The notes under the pieces were generated by a model. That model ran no database searches, had not been told where the DNA came from, and saw only the letters and a program-made list of their open reading frames with translations. The position numbers were made by a program, and so were the translations under genes. Source: Cryptosporangium arvum DSM 44712 (GTDB lineage Bacteria > Actinomycetota > Actinomycetes > Mycobacteriales > Cryptosporangiaceae). Taken from it: a DNA stretch of 64,000 nucleotides. Within the stretch, counting starts at the first letter, position 1, and the number at the start of each line of letters is the position of its first letter. Positions 8,982-16,591 of this stretch are shown here, piece by piece. Where the stretch lies: positions 682,001 through 746,000 of the forward strand of contig NZ_KK073874.1 in NCBI RefSeq assembly GCF_000585375.1, in the 5' to 3' direction.

Positions 8982-9608
8982 GTGAAACGAAAGTGCAGGA
9001 TGGGATACGTGGAGCAGACGAACAGCGTGCTGGTTCCCGCGCCCGAGCGAGATCCGGCCCAGAACCGCATCGGCCCGCGCCCGGGTAGTGGCCGGCGGAC
9101 GATCGTGGCGCTCGCCGGCGTCGCGGTCGCGATGCTCGTCGTCGCGATGTCCACGATCCTGCTGGCCGGGCTCGCGTTCTGGCGCTCGTCGGAGCCCGCT
9201 TCGGCGCAACCGGTGGCGAAGAGCTACTCCGGCAACCTGGCCGCGGACCTGCGGATCGCGCCGGTGGTCGAGGCGACCGGAACCGGTTGCTCCGACGGCG
9301 GCACACCCGGCCGCTTCGCGGGGTGCTTCACGCTCGGCGAGGGCGGCATGGTGGTGACCGTCGTCGAGTCGGCGGACACCGCGGTCCAGGACGGCAAGTG
9401 GGTCCTGCGGCTGCGTTTCTCCAGCGCCGACACGGTGGCCCTGCGCGCGCTCACGACGCAGAGCCAGCGGATCGCGCTGGTGCTCGACGGCACCGTGCTC
9501 ACCGCTCCGACGGTGAAGAAGCCGATCACCGGCGGCGAGGTTCAGATCGCCGGTGACTTCACCAAGAAGGACGTCGACGCGATGTTCGCGGAGCTCACGA
9601 CGCGGTGA
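8982..9608 (+). CDS. Membrane-anchored protein with SecD P1-head-like domain
   Basis: 208 residues from GTG 8982; ATG 9000 or GTG 9009 are also possible (AGGATGGG precedes the last). One membrane helix spans about residues 40-64, giving a cytoplasmic N-tail and an exported C-terminal domain. Residues about 125-208 resemble the head of the first periplasmic domain of SecD: IALVLDGTVLTAPTVKKPITGG and a following IAGDFT. In SecD this segment binds translocating polypeptide, but here all SecD channel helices are missing. The two cysteines at GTGCSDG and FAGCFTL may form a disulfide. Function is unknown. The 3' end overlaps the convergent gene at 9595 by 14 bp. Confidence 0.7.
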   Translation: MKRKCRMGYVEQTNSVLVPAPERDPAQNRIGPRPGSGRRTIVALAGVAVAMLVVAMSTILLAGLAFWRSSEPASAQPVAKSYSGNLAADLRIAPVVEATGTGCSDGGTPGRFAGCFTLGEGGMVVTVVESADTAVQDGKWVLRLRFSSADTVALRALTTQSQRIALVLDGTVLTAPTVKKPITGGEVQIAGDFTKKDVDAMFAELTTR

Positions 9609-9999
9609 GCACGCGGTCCAGCTCGCCGGAGAGCACGCGGTCGAACGTCGAACGGGTGCTGCGTACCGGGCGGTGGGCCCGGGCCGGTGCCACGACGTCG
9701 CCGGCGACCACGATGCCGACGTCGGCGTAACCGCACTCCAGCCGGCACAGCTCGCTCGGCGCTTCCGGGAGCACCAGTGCGACCGGCGCGAACGCCAGGC
9801 AGGCCCGCGCGATCGAGAGCGCCTGACGCCACGACCCGCGCACCGGGACCAGCACGCCCGCGAGCGTCGGAGCTCCGCCGTCGCCGCCGGAGACCACCAC
9901 GGTCAGGTCGGTGTCGCGCACACGGACACCGTCCACAGGTGTTCCGTGCCACCCGAGCGCCGTGACGACGCTCTCCTCACACGTAGGACTCGCGGTCAC
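9595..9999 (-). CDS. Hypothetical protein, unknown family
   Basis: 134 residues from GTG 9999, chosen because AAAGGAG stands four bases upstream; an in-frame ATG at 10128 has no such site. The protein has no signal peptide or clear membrane helix. A hydrophobic stretch (ALSIARACLAFAPVALVLPE) near residues 73-92 and DVGIVVAGDVV near the end suggest an alpha/beta fold. Three cysteines are present. I do not recognise it. It is divergent from the GH6 gene, with a 175-bp gap that holds a 13-bp inverted repeat. The strong ribosome-binding site argues that it is real. Confidence 0.6.
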   Translation of the reverse strand: MTASPTCEESVVTALGWHGTPVDGVRVRDTDLTVVVSGGDGGAPTLAGVLVPVRGSWRQALSIARACLAFAPVALVLPEAPSELCRLECGYADVGIVVAGDVVAPARAHRPVRSTRSTFDRVLSGELDRVLTAS

Positions 10000-10045
10000 G
10001 ACGCTCCTTTGTTCGTACGGGTTCGCGGGCAATGTGCCGAATTGG

Positions 10046-10091
10046 CCGGTCGGTGGCGCAGCGGCTACCGGACGACCACGCCACCGACCGG
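10046..10091. promoter_or_regulatory. 13-bp perfect inverted repeat in divergent promoter region
   Basis: CCGGTCGGTGGCG at 10046-10058 is repeated in inverse at 10079-10091 with a 20-bp spacer. It lies between the start of the minus-strand orphan (9999) and the GH6 gene (10175). It could be a paired operator or an RNA stem in a leader. Its position fits control of either gene. Confidence 0.45.
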
Positions 10092-10143
10092 TAATCGGCA
10101 CTACGTGGCGGAGGGCACGGACGTTCACGTTAAACCGTTAGCG

Positions 10144-10162
10144 GGTTGGAGAGTTCCCAACC
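10144..10162. promoter_or_regulatory. GGTTGG-N7-CCAACC dyad before GH6 gene, weakly CebR/LacI-operator-like
   Basis: A 6-bp inverted repeat with a 7-bp spacer ends 12 bp before the GH6 ATG, so a bound protein would block transcription or initiation. Read on the minus strand, TGGGAACTCTCCAA matches 10 of 14 positions of the CebR operator (TGGGAGCGCTCCCA) that governs cellulase genes in streptomycetes. The match is partial and no cebR gene is in the window. Confidence 0.35.
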
Positions 10163-10174
10163 GGGGGGAAGTGC

Positions 10175-11161
10175 ATGCGGCGGCATCGAATTGTTCTGCT
10201 CGCGACCGCGGTGGTCGTGATGCTCGGAGCGGGCGTCACCACGCTGTTACTGCGGGGCGGTTCGGAGCCCGAACGTCGCTCGATCTCGGTGCCGAAACTG
10301 CAGGGCTCGCTCTACGACGACGGGGGCCAGGCGGCGGCCTGGGTGAGCGCGAACCAGAGCGACCCCGACGCCACCGTCATCAGCGAGAAGATCGCGAGCG
10401 TGCCGCAGGCGGTCTGGATCACCGGTGGCGACGACGCGGCGAAGGCCGGCACGCAGGTGACGCGCACGGTCGCCGCCGCGAAAGCCGCCGGTGAGGTGCC
10501 CGCGCTCGTGGCGTACGCGATCCCCGACCGTGACTGCGGTGGGGCCGCTGCCGGTGGCGCACCCGACGGCACCGCCTACCGCGCCTGGATCGACGCCGTG
10601 GCCACCGGCCTGGGACCCGACCCCTCGATCGTCGTGCTCGAACCGGACGCGCTGGCGCAGGTCGACTGCCTCGACGCGGCCAAGCGCAGCGAACGCAACG
10701 AGCTCATCACGTACGCGGCCCGCACGATCACCGAGAAGGCACCGCGGGCGCAGGTCTACTACGACGCAGGCAACTCGAAGTGGAAGCCGGCGGCGGAGAT
10801 GGCCGAACGGCTCCGGGCGGCCGGTGCGGACGACTACGGGTCCGGCATCTCGCTCAACGTCTCGAACTTCCGTCCGACGAAGGACGAGGTCGGGTACGGC
10901 AAACGGATCCTCGACGGGCTCGGCGTCGACGGCAAGAAGATCGTCGTCGACACCTCGCGCAACGGTGCCGGTGCGGCCACCGACAACGAGTGGTGCGACC
11001 CGGCCGGCCGCAAGCTCGGGCAGACGCCGACGCTCGACACCGGGGACGAGGACGTGGCCGCGTTCCTCTGGGTGAAGCGCCCGGGCGAGGCCGACGGCTG
11101 CGCCGCCAACGCCGGCACGTTCGTCCCCGACCTGGCGACCGCGCTGGCCGAGGGCGTCTGA
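10175..11161 (+). CDS. Glycoside hydrolase family 6 (endo-beta-1,4-glucanase/cellobiohydrolase), membrane-anchored or secreted
   Basis: 328 residues from ATG 10175 with GGGGGGAA upstream. Residues about 7-27 are a hydrophobic signal or anchor segment. The rest is a GH6 catalytic domain: [11 protein letters not shown] carries the catalytic-acid aspartate, VVLEPDAL follows, then [20 protein letters not shown] and a final [14 protein letters not shown]6 enzymes cut cellulose beta-1,4 bonds with inversion. There is no carbohydrate-binding module, unlike the paralogue at 39881. The lack of a clear cleavage site leaves open whether it stays in the membrane. It sits downstream of a possible carbohydrate-type operator. 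Confidence 0.9.
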   Translation: MRRHRIVLLATAVVVMLGAGVTTLLLRGGSEPERRSISVPKLQGSLYDDGGQAAAWVSANQSDPDATVISEKIASVPQAVWITGGDDAAKAGTQVTRTVAAAKAAGEVPALVAYAIPDRDCGGAAAGGAPDGTAYRAWIDAVATGLGPDPSIVVLEPDALAQVDCLDAAKRSERNELITYAARTITEKAPRAQVYYDAGNSKWKPAAEMAERLRAAGADDYGSGISLNVSNFRPTKDEVGYGKRILDGLGVDGKKIVVDTSRNGAGAATDNEWCDPAGRKLGQTPTLDTGDEDVAAFLWVKRPGEADGCAANAGTFVPDLATALAEGV

Positions 11162-11219
11162 CCTCAGTTTTGGTCCGATCAATTCCTCACGCTGGGCCGC
11201 CTGCGGTCGATGGGACGGC

Positions 11220-13247
11220 ATGCGTGACGCTCCGGTCGGGCTGCGCCCGGTGCTCAACCTGCTCGATCGCCTGCGCACGACGGCCCGGCTGACGCTCGTC
11301 ATCGTTCTGCTCGTCGTGCCGGGCGCGATCGCGACCGTCGAGTACGCCCTCCGGGAGGGCAGTCAGATCGCGTTCACGACCGCGGAGCGCGACGGTGTCC
11401 GCGTCCTGCGGCCGACGTTGCACGCGATGGCGGCGGTGGTCGGCGGACGCGACGTCGACCTGACCGCGATCGGATCGGAGGTCCGGTCCGAGTCCTCGCT
11501 CGGCCTGCGCGACGAGTTGACCGCGGTGAGCGACGCGGTGTCGGCCGGCGTCACCACCCCGGCCGGGCGGCTGGCCGCAGCCCAGGCGTTCAGCGCGCTG
11601 ATCACCGAGACCGGCAACGCGTCGAACCTGATCCTCGACCCGGATCTCGACTCGTTCTACGTGATGGACACCCAGGTCGTGCAGGTACCGCGGATCCTCG
11701 AGGCCGCTGCGGCCGCGGCCGCGGCCACCGGCGCGACCGGCAGTTCGGAGCTGGTCGCGGCCAGGGCGGTACTGGCGGGTCAGCTCTCGACCGCCGCCGA
11801 GGCGCTCCGGACCGACGTGGAGACCGCCGTCGCGCAGACGAGTGCGACCGGCCTCGAGCCCCGGCTGGCCGACCTGCGGCGACTCGCCGACGAGGCCGCC
11901 GCGCTGGCCGGACGTCTGACGGCCGCGCTGGGCACACCGGGCGCCGACGTCACAGGGGTGGCCGCGGCCGCCGAGGACGCGATCGACGCTTCGGAGCAGG
12001 CGCTCGACGGTCTGCTCCGGACCCGGGCCGATGGCCTGAAGGACGACCGGACCCTCGTTCTCGCGATCACGATCGTCGGGTTCGCGCTCGCGTTCTGGCT
12101 CGCGGCCGCGGTCTGGTGGCGTAGCCGGCACGACGTGGCGCTGGCCCTGCGGGGCGTGCGCGCGATCGCCGATCGCGACTACGGCGACCACGAACTCCCC
12201 GGTGGCCGGGACGAGTTCGGGGACATCGGCCGAGCGCTGCTGCAGGCCCGGGAGCGCCTGATCGAGCAGGACGAGGCGCTGAAAGCGGCGCAACTGCAGC
12301 AGGAACAGCAGGTCCGGGAGAACTTCGCCCAGCAGCGGCGGGCGGAGAAGCAGGCCAGGCAGTTGGCCCAGCAGCTCATCGAGGAGAGCGCCGAGGCCCT
12401 GACCACCGAGCTCAACGACGTCGCCGCGGCGGTGGAGGCGGTACGGACGTCGGCCGGGACGATCCACGAGCGCGTCGACGCCGCCGACGGGGTGCTGCGG
12501 TCGCTGCTGGCCGACGCGAGCAACGCCGACGCGGTGACGACGGCGCTCGGGGAGCGGCTGCAGCGGGTCGCCGGGATGGCCAAGATCATCGCGTCGGTGG
12601 CCGACCAGACCAAGCTGCTGGCGCTCAACGCGACGATCGAGGCCGCGCGGGCGGGCGAGGCGGGCCGGGGGTTCAGCGTCGTGGCCGACGAGGTCAAGGA
12701 CCTGGCCGCCACCACGGCCCACTCCACCGACGAGATCACCGGCACGATCCAGGCGCTGGAACGCGAGGCGACCGCGGTGTCGAGCACGATCACCGCGATG
12801 ACGGCCGGTATCGGCGGCGTCGACGAGGCCACCGGTGCGCTCCTCGGCGTCGCCGACGAGCAGCGGGCCACCGTGGTGGGCATGGAGCAGCGGCTCACCA
12901 ACGCACTGGACCGGGTCCGGGCGATCGCCGACCTGCGCAACATGATGGAGCGGCGCGGGGACGAGCGGGTGCCGCTCACCGGCACGCTCGTGTTCTCCGG
13001 CGGCGGGCGCCGGCTCGAACTGCGGATCAAAGACCTGAGCCAGGGCGGCGTGCGTGCCCTGCCGGTTCCCGGCGAAGCCCTTCCCGCGGGGGCCAGCGGC
13101 CAGGTGGAGCTGCCCGTCCCGGGCGTGCCGCCGCTCGACGTGGACCTGCTCCGGCAGACCGACGACGAAATCGTCTTCCGGTTCCGGGCGCTGCCCCCCG
13201 CCGCCGCGACCGCGCTCCATGACTTCCTGCAAGCGCAGCTGGTCTGA
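11220..13247 (+). CDS. Methyl-accepting chemotaxis protein with C-terminal PilZ domain
   Basis: 675 residues from ATG 11220 (GGGA upstream). A membrane helix near 20-42 and a second at about 277-300 bracket an extracytoplasmic ligand-binding region rich in Ala. The HAMP-like linker and coiled coil follow, with the signalling tip around [20 protein letters not shown] and VKDLAATT. After the MCP domain, residues about 578-673 form a PilZ domain: RRGDERVPL (the R-xxx-R c-di-GMP contact) and DLSQGGV (D/NxSxxG). PilZ domains bind c-di-GMP, so this receptor probably adjusts CheA signalling or its location to c-di-GMP levels. The GGDEF-EAL gene at 22315 could supply or remove that signal. No che genes are nearby. 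Confidence 0.9.
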   Translation: MRDAPVGLRPVLNLLDRLRTTARLTLVIVLLVVPGAIATVEYALREGSQIAFTTAERDGVRVLRPTLHAMAAVVGGRDVDLTAIGSEVRSESSLGLRDELTAVSDAVSAGVTTPAGRLAAAQAFSALITETGNASNLILDPDLDSFYVMDTQVVQVPRILEAAAAAAAATGATGSSELVAARAVLAGQLSTAAEALRTDVETAVAQTSATGLEPRLADLRRLADEAAALAGRLTAALGTPGADVTGVAAAAEDAIDASEQALDGLLRTRADGLKDDRTLVLAITIVGFALAFWLAAAVWWRSRHDVALALRGVRAIADRDYGDHELPGGRDEFGDIGRALLQARERLIEQDEALKAAQLQQEQQVRENFAQQRRAEKQARQLAQQLIEESAEALTTELNDVAAAVEAVRTSAGTIHERVDAADGVLRSLLADASNADAVTTALGERLQRVAGMAKIIASVADQTKLLALNATIEAARAGEAGRGFSVVADEVKDLAATTAHSTDEITGTIQALEREATAVSSTITAMTAGIGGVDEATGALLGVADEQRATVVGMEQRLTNALDRVRAIADLRNMMERRGDERVPLTGTLVFSGGGRRLELRIKDLSQGGVRALPVPGEALPAGASGQVELPVPGVPPLDVDLLRQTDDEIVFRFRALPPAAATALHDFLQAQLV

Positions 13248-13310
13248 GGTGTCACGAAGTCGTCCGCTGCTTCGTCCAACAGGAGAAATCCCGAACGAGG
13301 AGGACTCACG

Positions 13311-14093
13311 ATGGACGTTCTGGTGGTGGGCGGCACCGGCGCGGCCGGGCGCGCGGCGGTGGTCGCGCTCGTCGAACGAGGGCACACGGTCCGGGCGCTG
13401 AGCCGGTCGGGCGCGACCGACGTACCCGGCGCGGTCGGCTACCGCGCCGACCTGAGCACCGGAGCCGGTCTGGCCGAAGCCGTGGCCGGTGTGGACGCGG
13501 TCGTCGACGCGTTCAACGTCACCAGCCAGTCCTACGAGGTAGCGCGGAAGGCGTTCGTCGGCACCACCGAGCGGTTGCTGGCGGCCGAGGTCGAGGCCGC
13601 CGTCGGGCACCACGTGCTGCTCTCGATCGTCGCGATCGACGGATCCACGTACGCGTACTACCGCGCGAAGGAAGCGCAGGAGCAGGCCGTCATCGCCGGC
13701 TCGGTGCCGTGGACGATCGTCCGCGCGACCCAGTTCCACGAGTTCGCCGGCCAGTTGGCCGCGCAGACGAAATTCGGTCCGTTCGTGGCGATCCCGACTT
13801 TCCTGACCCGCCCGGTCGCGGTCGCCGAGGTCGGCGGAGCCCTGGCCGACGCGGTGGAGGCCGGCCCGAGCGGGCGGGCGCCCGACCTGTTCGGACCGAA
13901 GGTGGAGAGCGTGCCCGACATGGCCCGCCGGACGCTGAAGGCACGCGGGGTGCGTGCGGTCGTCGTGCCGGTTCCGCTGCCGGGGAAAGCCGGGGCGATG
14001 ATGCGCTCGGGGGTGCTCGGCGGCAACGGCGTCGGTCAGCAGAGCCATGAGACGTTCGACGAGTGGGTCCGGGGGGAACCGAGGAGGGCATGA
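13311..14093 (+). CDS. NAD(P)-binding SDR-family (NmrA-like) protein
   Basis: 260 residues from ATG 13311 with a strong AGGAGGA site. The Rossmann nucleotide-binding loop GGTGAAG occurs at residues 7-13, followed by a basic residue pattern (ALSRSG) typical of NADPH preference. The motif YYRAKEAQE near 115-125 resembles atypical SDR active sites (YxxxK). Such proteins reduce quinones or other small molecules or act as redox sensors. Its stop overlaps the start of the next gene (ATGA), so the two are translationally coupled, suggesting one redox pathway. The substrate is unknown. Confidence 0.85.
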   Translation: MDVLVVGGTGAAGRAAVVALVERGHTVRALSRSGATDVPGAVGYRADLSTGAGLAEAVAGVDAVVDAFNVTSQSYEVARKAFVGTTERLLAAEVEAAVGHHVLLSIVAIDGSTYAYYRAKEAQEQAVIAGSVPWTIVRATQFHEFAGQLAAQTKFGPFVAIPTFLTRPVAVAEVGGALADAVEAGPSGRAPDLFGPKVESVPDMARRTLKARGVRAVVVPVPLPGKAGAMMRSGVLGGNGVGQQSHETFDEWVRGEPRRA

Positions 14094-15157
14094 CCGTCTA
14101 CGGCGTGCACGCGTCCCACGAACAGCTCCACCCGTCCGACCTGCTCGCTGCAGTGGCCAAAGCCGAACGACTCGGCTTCACCGCGGCGATGTCCTCCGAC
14201 CATTTCTCGCCGTGGAGCGCCCGGCAGGGCCACTCCGCGTTCGCGTGGTCGTGGCTAGGCGCCGCGCTCCAGGCCACCGACCTTCCGTTCGGCGTCGTCA
14301 ACGCGCCCGGCCAGCGGTACCACCCGGCGATCATCGCGCAGGCGATCAGCACACTCGGCGCGATGTTCCCGGGCCGTTTCTGGGCCGCGCTCGGATCGGG
14401 TGAGGCGAGCAACGAGCACATCACCGGTGACCCGTGGCCCCGCAAGGACCTGCGCAACGCTCGGCTGCGCGAGTGCGTCGACATCATCCGGGCGCTGCTC
14501 GCCGGCGAGGAGGTCAGCCACCAGGGGCTGGTCACCGTGGACCGGGCGCGGCTCTGGACCCGCCCGGAGGTGGAGCCGGCGCTCGTCGGTGCGGCGGTGA
14601 GCGAGGAGACCGCACGGTGGTGCGCTTCCTGGGCGGACGGCCTGATCACCGTCGGGGCTCCGGTCGAGAAACTGCGCCGCATGATCGACGCGTACCGCGA
14701 CGCCGGTGGACGCGGTCCGATCAACCTGCAGATCCACCTCAGCTGGGCGGAGACGTCGGAGGAAGCCGAGGCGATCGCGCTCGACCAGTGGCGGAGCAAC
14801 GTGTTCGACCCGCCGGTCTGCTGGGACCTGGACATGACCGACCACTTCGACGTGGTGTCGGAGGAGGTCGGCATCGACCAGGTGCGCCGGGTCGTGAACG
14901 TCAGCTCCGACCTCGGTCAGCACACCGCGTGGCTCGCCGAGTACGCCGCGCTGGGTGTCGACGGGATCTACCTGCACCACGTGGGGCAGGACCTCGACCC
15001 GTTCCTGGACGCGTTCGGGGCCAAGGTCCTGCCGCAGCTCGACGTCACGAAGGCGCCGGAGGCACGGTCCCTGCACGAGAAGCCGGAAGAGGCCGGCGCC
15101 CCCGGCGGCCTGCCCTCCGGTGAGGGCCCCCAGCCCACCGGCCAGCCCGTCGACTAG
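14090..15157 (+). CDS. LLM-class flavin-dependent oxidoreductase (TIGR03885-like)
   Basis: 355 residues from ATG 14090, which overlaps the upstream stop as ATGA and has GAGGAGGG before it. The TIM-barrel luciferase-like pattern is clear: YGVHASHEQ, MSSDHFSPW, LGAMFPGRFWAALGSGEASNE, and ADGLITVG. It resembles the TIGR03885 group of probable non-F420 flavin oxidoreductases. The last about 35 residues are Pro/Gly/Glu-rich and likely disordered. Coupling to an NAD(P)-binding protein is consistent with a two-step redox unit. It ends in a CTAG shared with the stop of the convergent gene. Confidence 0.87.
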   Translation: MTVYGVHASHEQLHPSDLLAAVAKAERLGFTAAMSSDHFSPWSARQGHSAFAWSWLGAALQATDLPFGVVNAPGQRYHPAIIAQAISTLGAMFPGRFWAALGSGEASNEHITGDPWPRKDLRNARLRECVDIIRALLAGEEVSHQGLVTVDRARLWTRPEVEPALVGAAVSEETARWCASWADGLITVGAPVEKLRRMIDAYRDAGGRGPINLQIHLSWAETSEEAEAIALDQWRSNVFDPPVCWDLDMTDHFDVVSEEVGIDQVRRVVNVSSDLGQHTAWLAEYAALGVDGIYLHHVGQDLDPFLDAFGAKVLPQLDVTKAPEARSLHEKPEEAGAPGGLPSGEGPQPTGQPVD

Positions 15158-15708
15158 CGACGTCGCGCCGGCGTCTTGCTGCGTTTCCCGGTGGGGAGCG
15201 CGGGAAGACGCCGGTGGGCGGGCCAGGTGACGGTGAGTTCGGCGCCGGCCGGGAGGGCGCGCCAGCGCTCCTCGGCTCGGTGCAGGGCGGCCACGGCCAG
15301 CTCGATCGCCGGGAGGTCCGGGGCGTCGGGCTGGGTGGCGAACCACTGGCGGCGCAGAGCCGGGAGATCGCCGTCGGCCTTCGCGGCGGCCTCGATGAAG
15401 CCACCGATCAGCTCGGCGCGCTGCAGCCGGTCGCGGTTGGCCCGGATCAACTGCGCCGACCGGTCCGCGGCGTGCGGCGGACGGCGCCCGGAGACGTGCT
15501 TCATGCTCTGGAACACCACTCCGGCGGCGATCGCGCCCCAGATCCCGTCCTCGATCCGCAGCGCGTCCTCGACCGTGAAGTGCACCAGGTCATGCGGAAG
15601 CGCCGCCGTGACCGGGCCGCCGTGCATCCGGTACACGACGTGGTCGTCACGCTCGATCAGAACGTCACCCCACTCGTGGTCGGGCAGCCGTACAAAAGTG
15701 ACCTTCAC
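15154..15708 (-). CDS. Conserved hypothetical protein, downstream partner of ATP-grasp gene
   Basis: 184 residues from ATG 15708. The protein is soluble with an alpha/beta start (MKVTFVRLP) and a helical middle, ending in a basic tail (TGKRSKTPARRR). I do not recognise the family. The start lies 10 bp after the stop of the ATP-grasp gene on the same strand, so the two are likely one operon. Its stop codon shares the palindromic CTAG at 15154-15157 with the convergent oxidoreductase gene. Confidence 0.7.
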   Translation of the reverse strand: MKVTFVRLPDHEWGDVLIERDDHVVYRMHGGPVTAALPHDLVHFTVEDALRIEDGIWGAIAAGVVFQSMKHVSGRRPPHAADRSAQLIRANRDRLQRAELIGGFIEAAAKADGDLPALRRQWFATQPDAPDLPAIELAVAALHRAEERWRALPAGAELTVTWPAHRRLPALPTGKRSKTPARRR

Positions 15709-15718
15709 TCCCCAATGG

Positions 15719-16576
15719 TCACCCGGCGAGCAAGTCCTTTACGGCGGTCAGCAGCCGGTCGGCGGCACCGGGCCCGTGCTCCAGGAACAGGTGGGGCTCG
15801 ATCAATTCCGCCTCCATGACGATCGGCGAGCCGGTGTCGTCGAGCACCAGGTCGATCCGCCCGTAGAGCGGCGCCTCCGGTGCGACCGCCAGCGCGGCCA
15901 GCGCGACCTCGCGCTCGGCGGCCGTCGGCTCGTACGGCCGCACGTCGGGGTGCGCGTGCTCACCACGCACACCGGTCACCGACGAGAGCACGGCACCCTT
16001 GACGATCGCGTGGCTGAACTCGCCGCCGACGTGGACGAGCGCCCGCTCCCCGTCGGTCTCGACCCGGTACTGGAATGGCTGCACCATCGCGGTGTGCCCC
16101 TCGGCGTGCAACCACTTGACGTGCGCGGTCGCCGCCGACAGCGTTCCGCCGCGGAACCGCCGGGCCTTCCGCGCGCCGGAGCCGACGGTCGGCTTCACCA
16201 CGATGTCGGCGTAGCCGGGGAGCTCCACCGGCTCGCCGGGCGCCAGGTAGGTGGTCGGGACCGTGGGCACACCGGCCGCGTGCAGGTCGCCGAGGTACGT
16301 CTTCACCGAGTTCCAGTGCACGATCGCCGGGCCGTTCACCAGGCGCGTCACGGCCGCGGTCGCGTCCACCCAGGCCTGGAAGCGCTCGAGGTGGCTCGGG
16401 TAGTTCCAGGTCGACCGGAGCAGCGCCAGGTCGTAGCCGGCCCACTCGATCGCCGGGTCGTCCCAGCAGGCCACGTCCGCGGTCAGGCCCGCGCGGCTCG
16501 CGGCGGCCTGCAGCACCGGCAGTTCGACGTCCTCCGGGACCGGCAGTTCGGTGGCGGTGACCAAGACGATGCGCAT
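15719..16576 (-). CDS. ATP-grasp family protein (DcsG/RimK-like)
   Basis: 285 residues from ATG 16576 (MRIVLVTATELP). The sequence follows actinobacterial ATP-grasp proteins of the cycloserine-synthetase-like type: an N-terminal strand-loop, DLALLRSTWNYP, a lysine-bearing strand VVKPTVGSGA, then the metal-binding YGRIDLVLDD and VMEAELIEPHLFLEHGPGAADRL. ATP-grasp enzymes join a carboxylate to an amine or thiol through an acyl-phosphate. Substrate unknown. An open frame continues far upstream antisense to hrpB but is a shadow; the conserved start is at 16576. The ribosome-binding site is poor and only 15 bp separate it from the hrpB start, suggesting leaderless transcripts. Confidence 0.82.
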   Translation of the reverse strand: MRIVLVTATELPVPEDVELPVLQAAASRAGLTADVACWDDPAIEWAGYDLALLRSTWNYPSHLERFQAWVDATAAVTRLVNGPAIVHWNSVKTYLGDLHAAGVPTVPTTYLAPGEPVELPGYADIVVKPTVGSGARKARRFRGGTLSAATAHVKWLHAEGHTAMVQPFQYRVETDGERALVHVGGEFSHAIVKGAVLSSVTGVRGEHAHPDVRPYEPTAAEREVALAALAVAPEAPLYGRIDLVLDDTGSPIVMEAELIEPHLFLEHGPGAADRLLTAVKDLLAG

Positions 16577-16591
16577 GGAGTCGACGTTACG

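Noticed and set aside
11187-14048. A 953-codon open frame on the minus strand opposite the chemoreceptor gene
   Set aside because: It is a shadow of GC-rich codons in the chemoreceptor and next genes, with Arg/Gly/Pro/His-rich low-complexity product and no family motifs.
15176-16591. In-frame extension of hrpB far upstream
   Set aside because: It overlaps two minus-strand genes antisense, and the HrpB family starts just before the Walker A motif.
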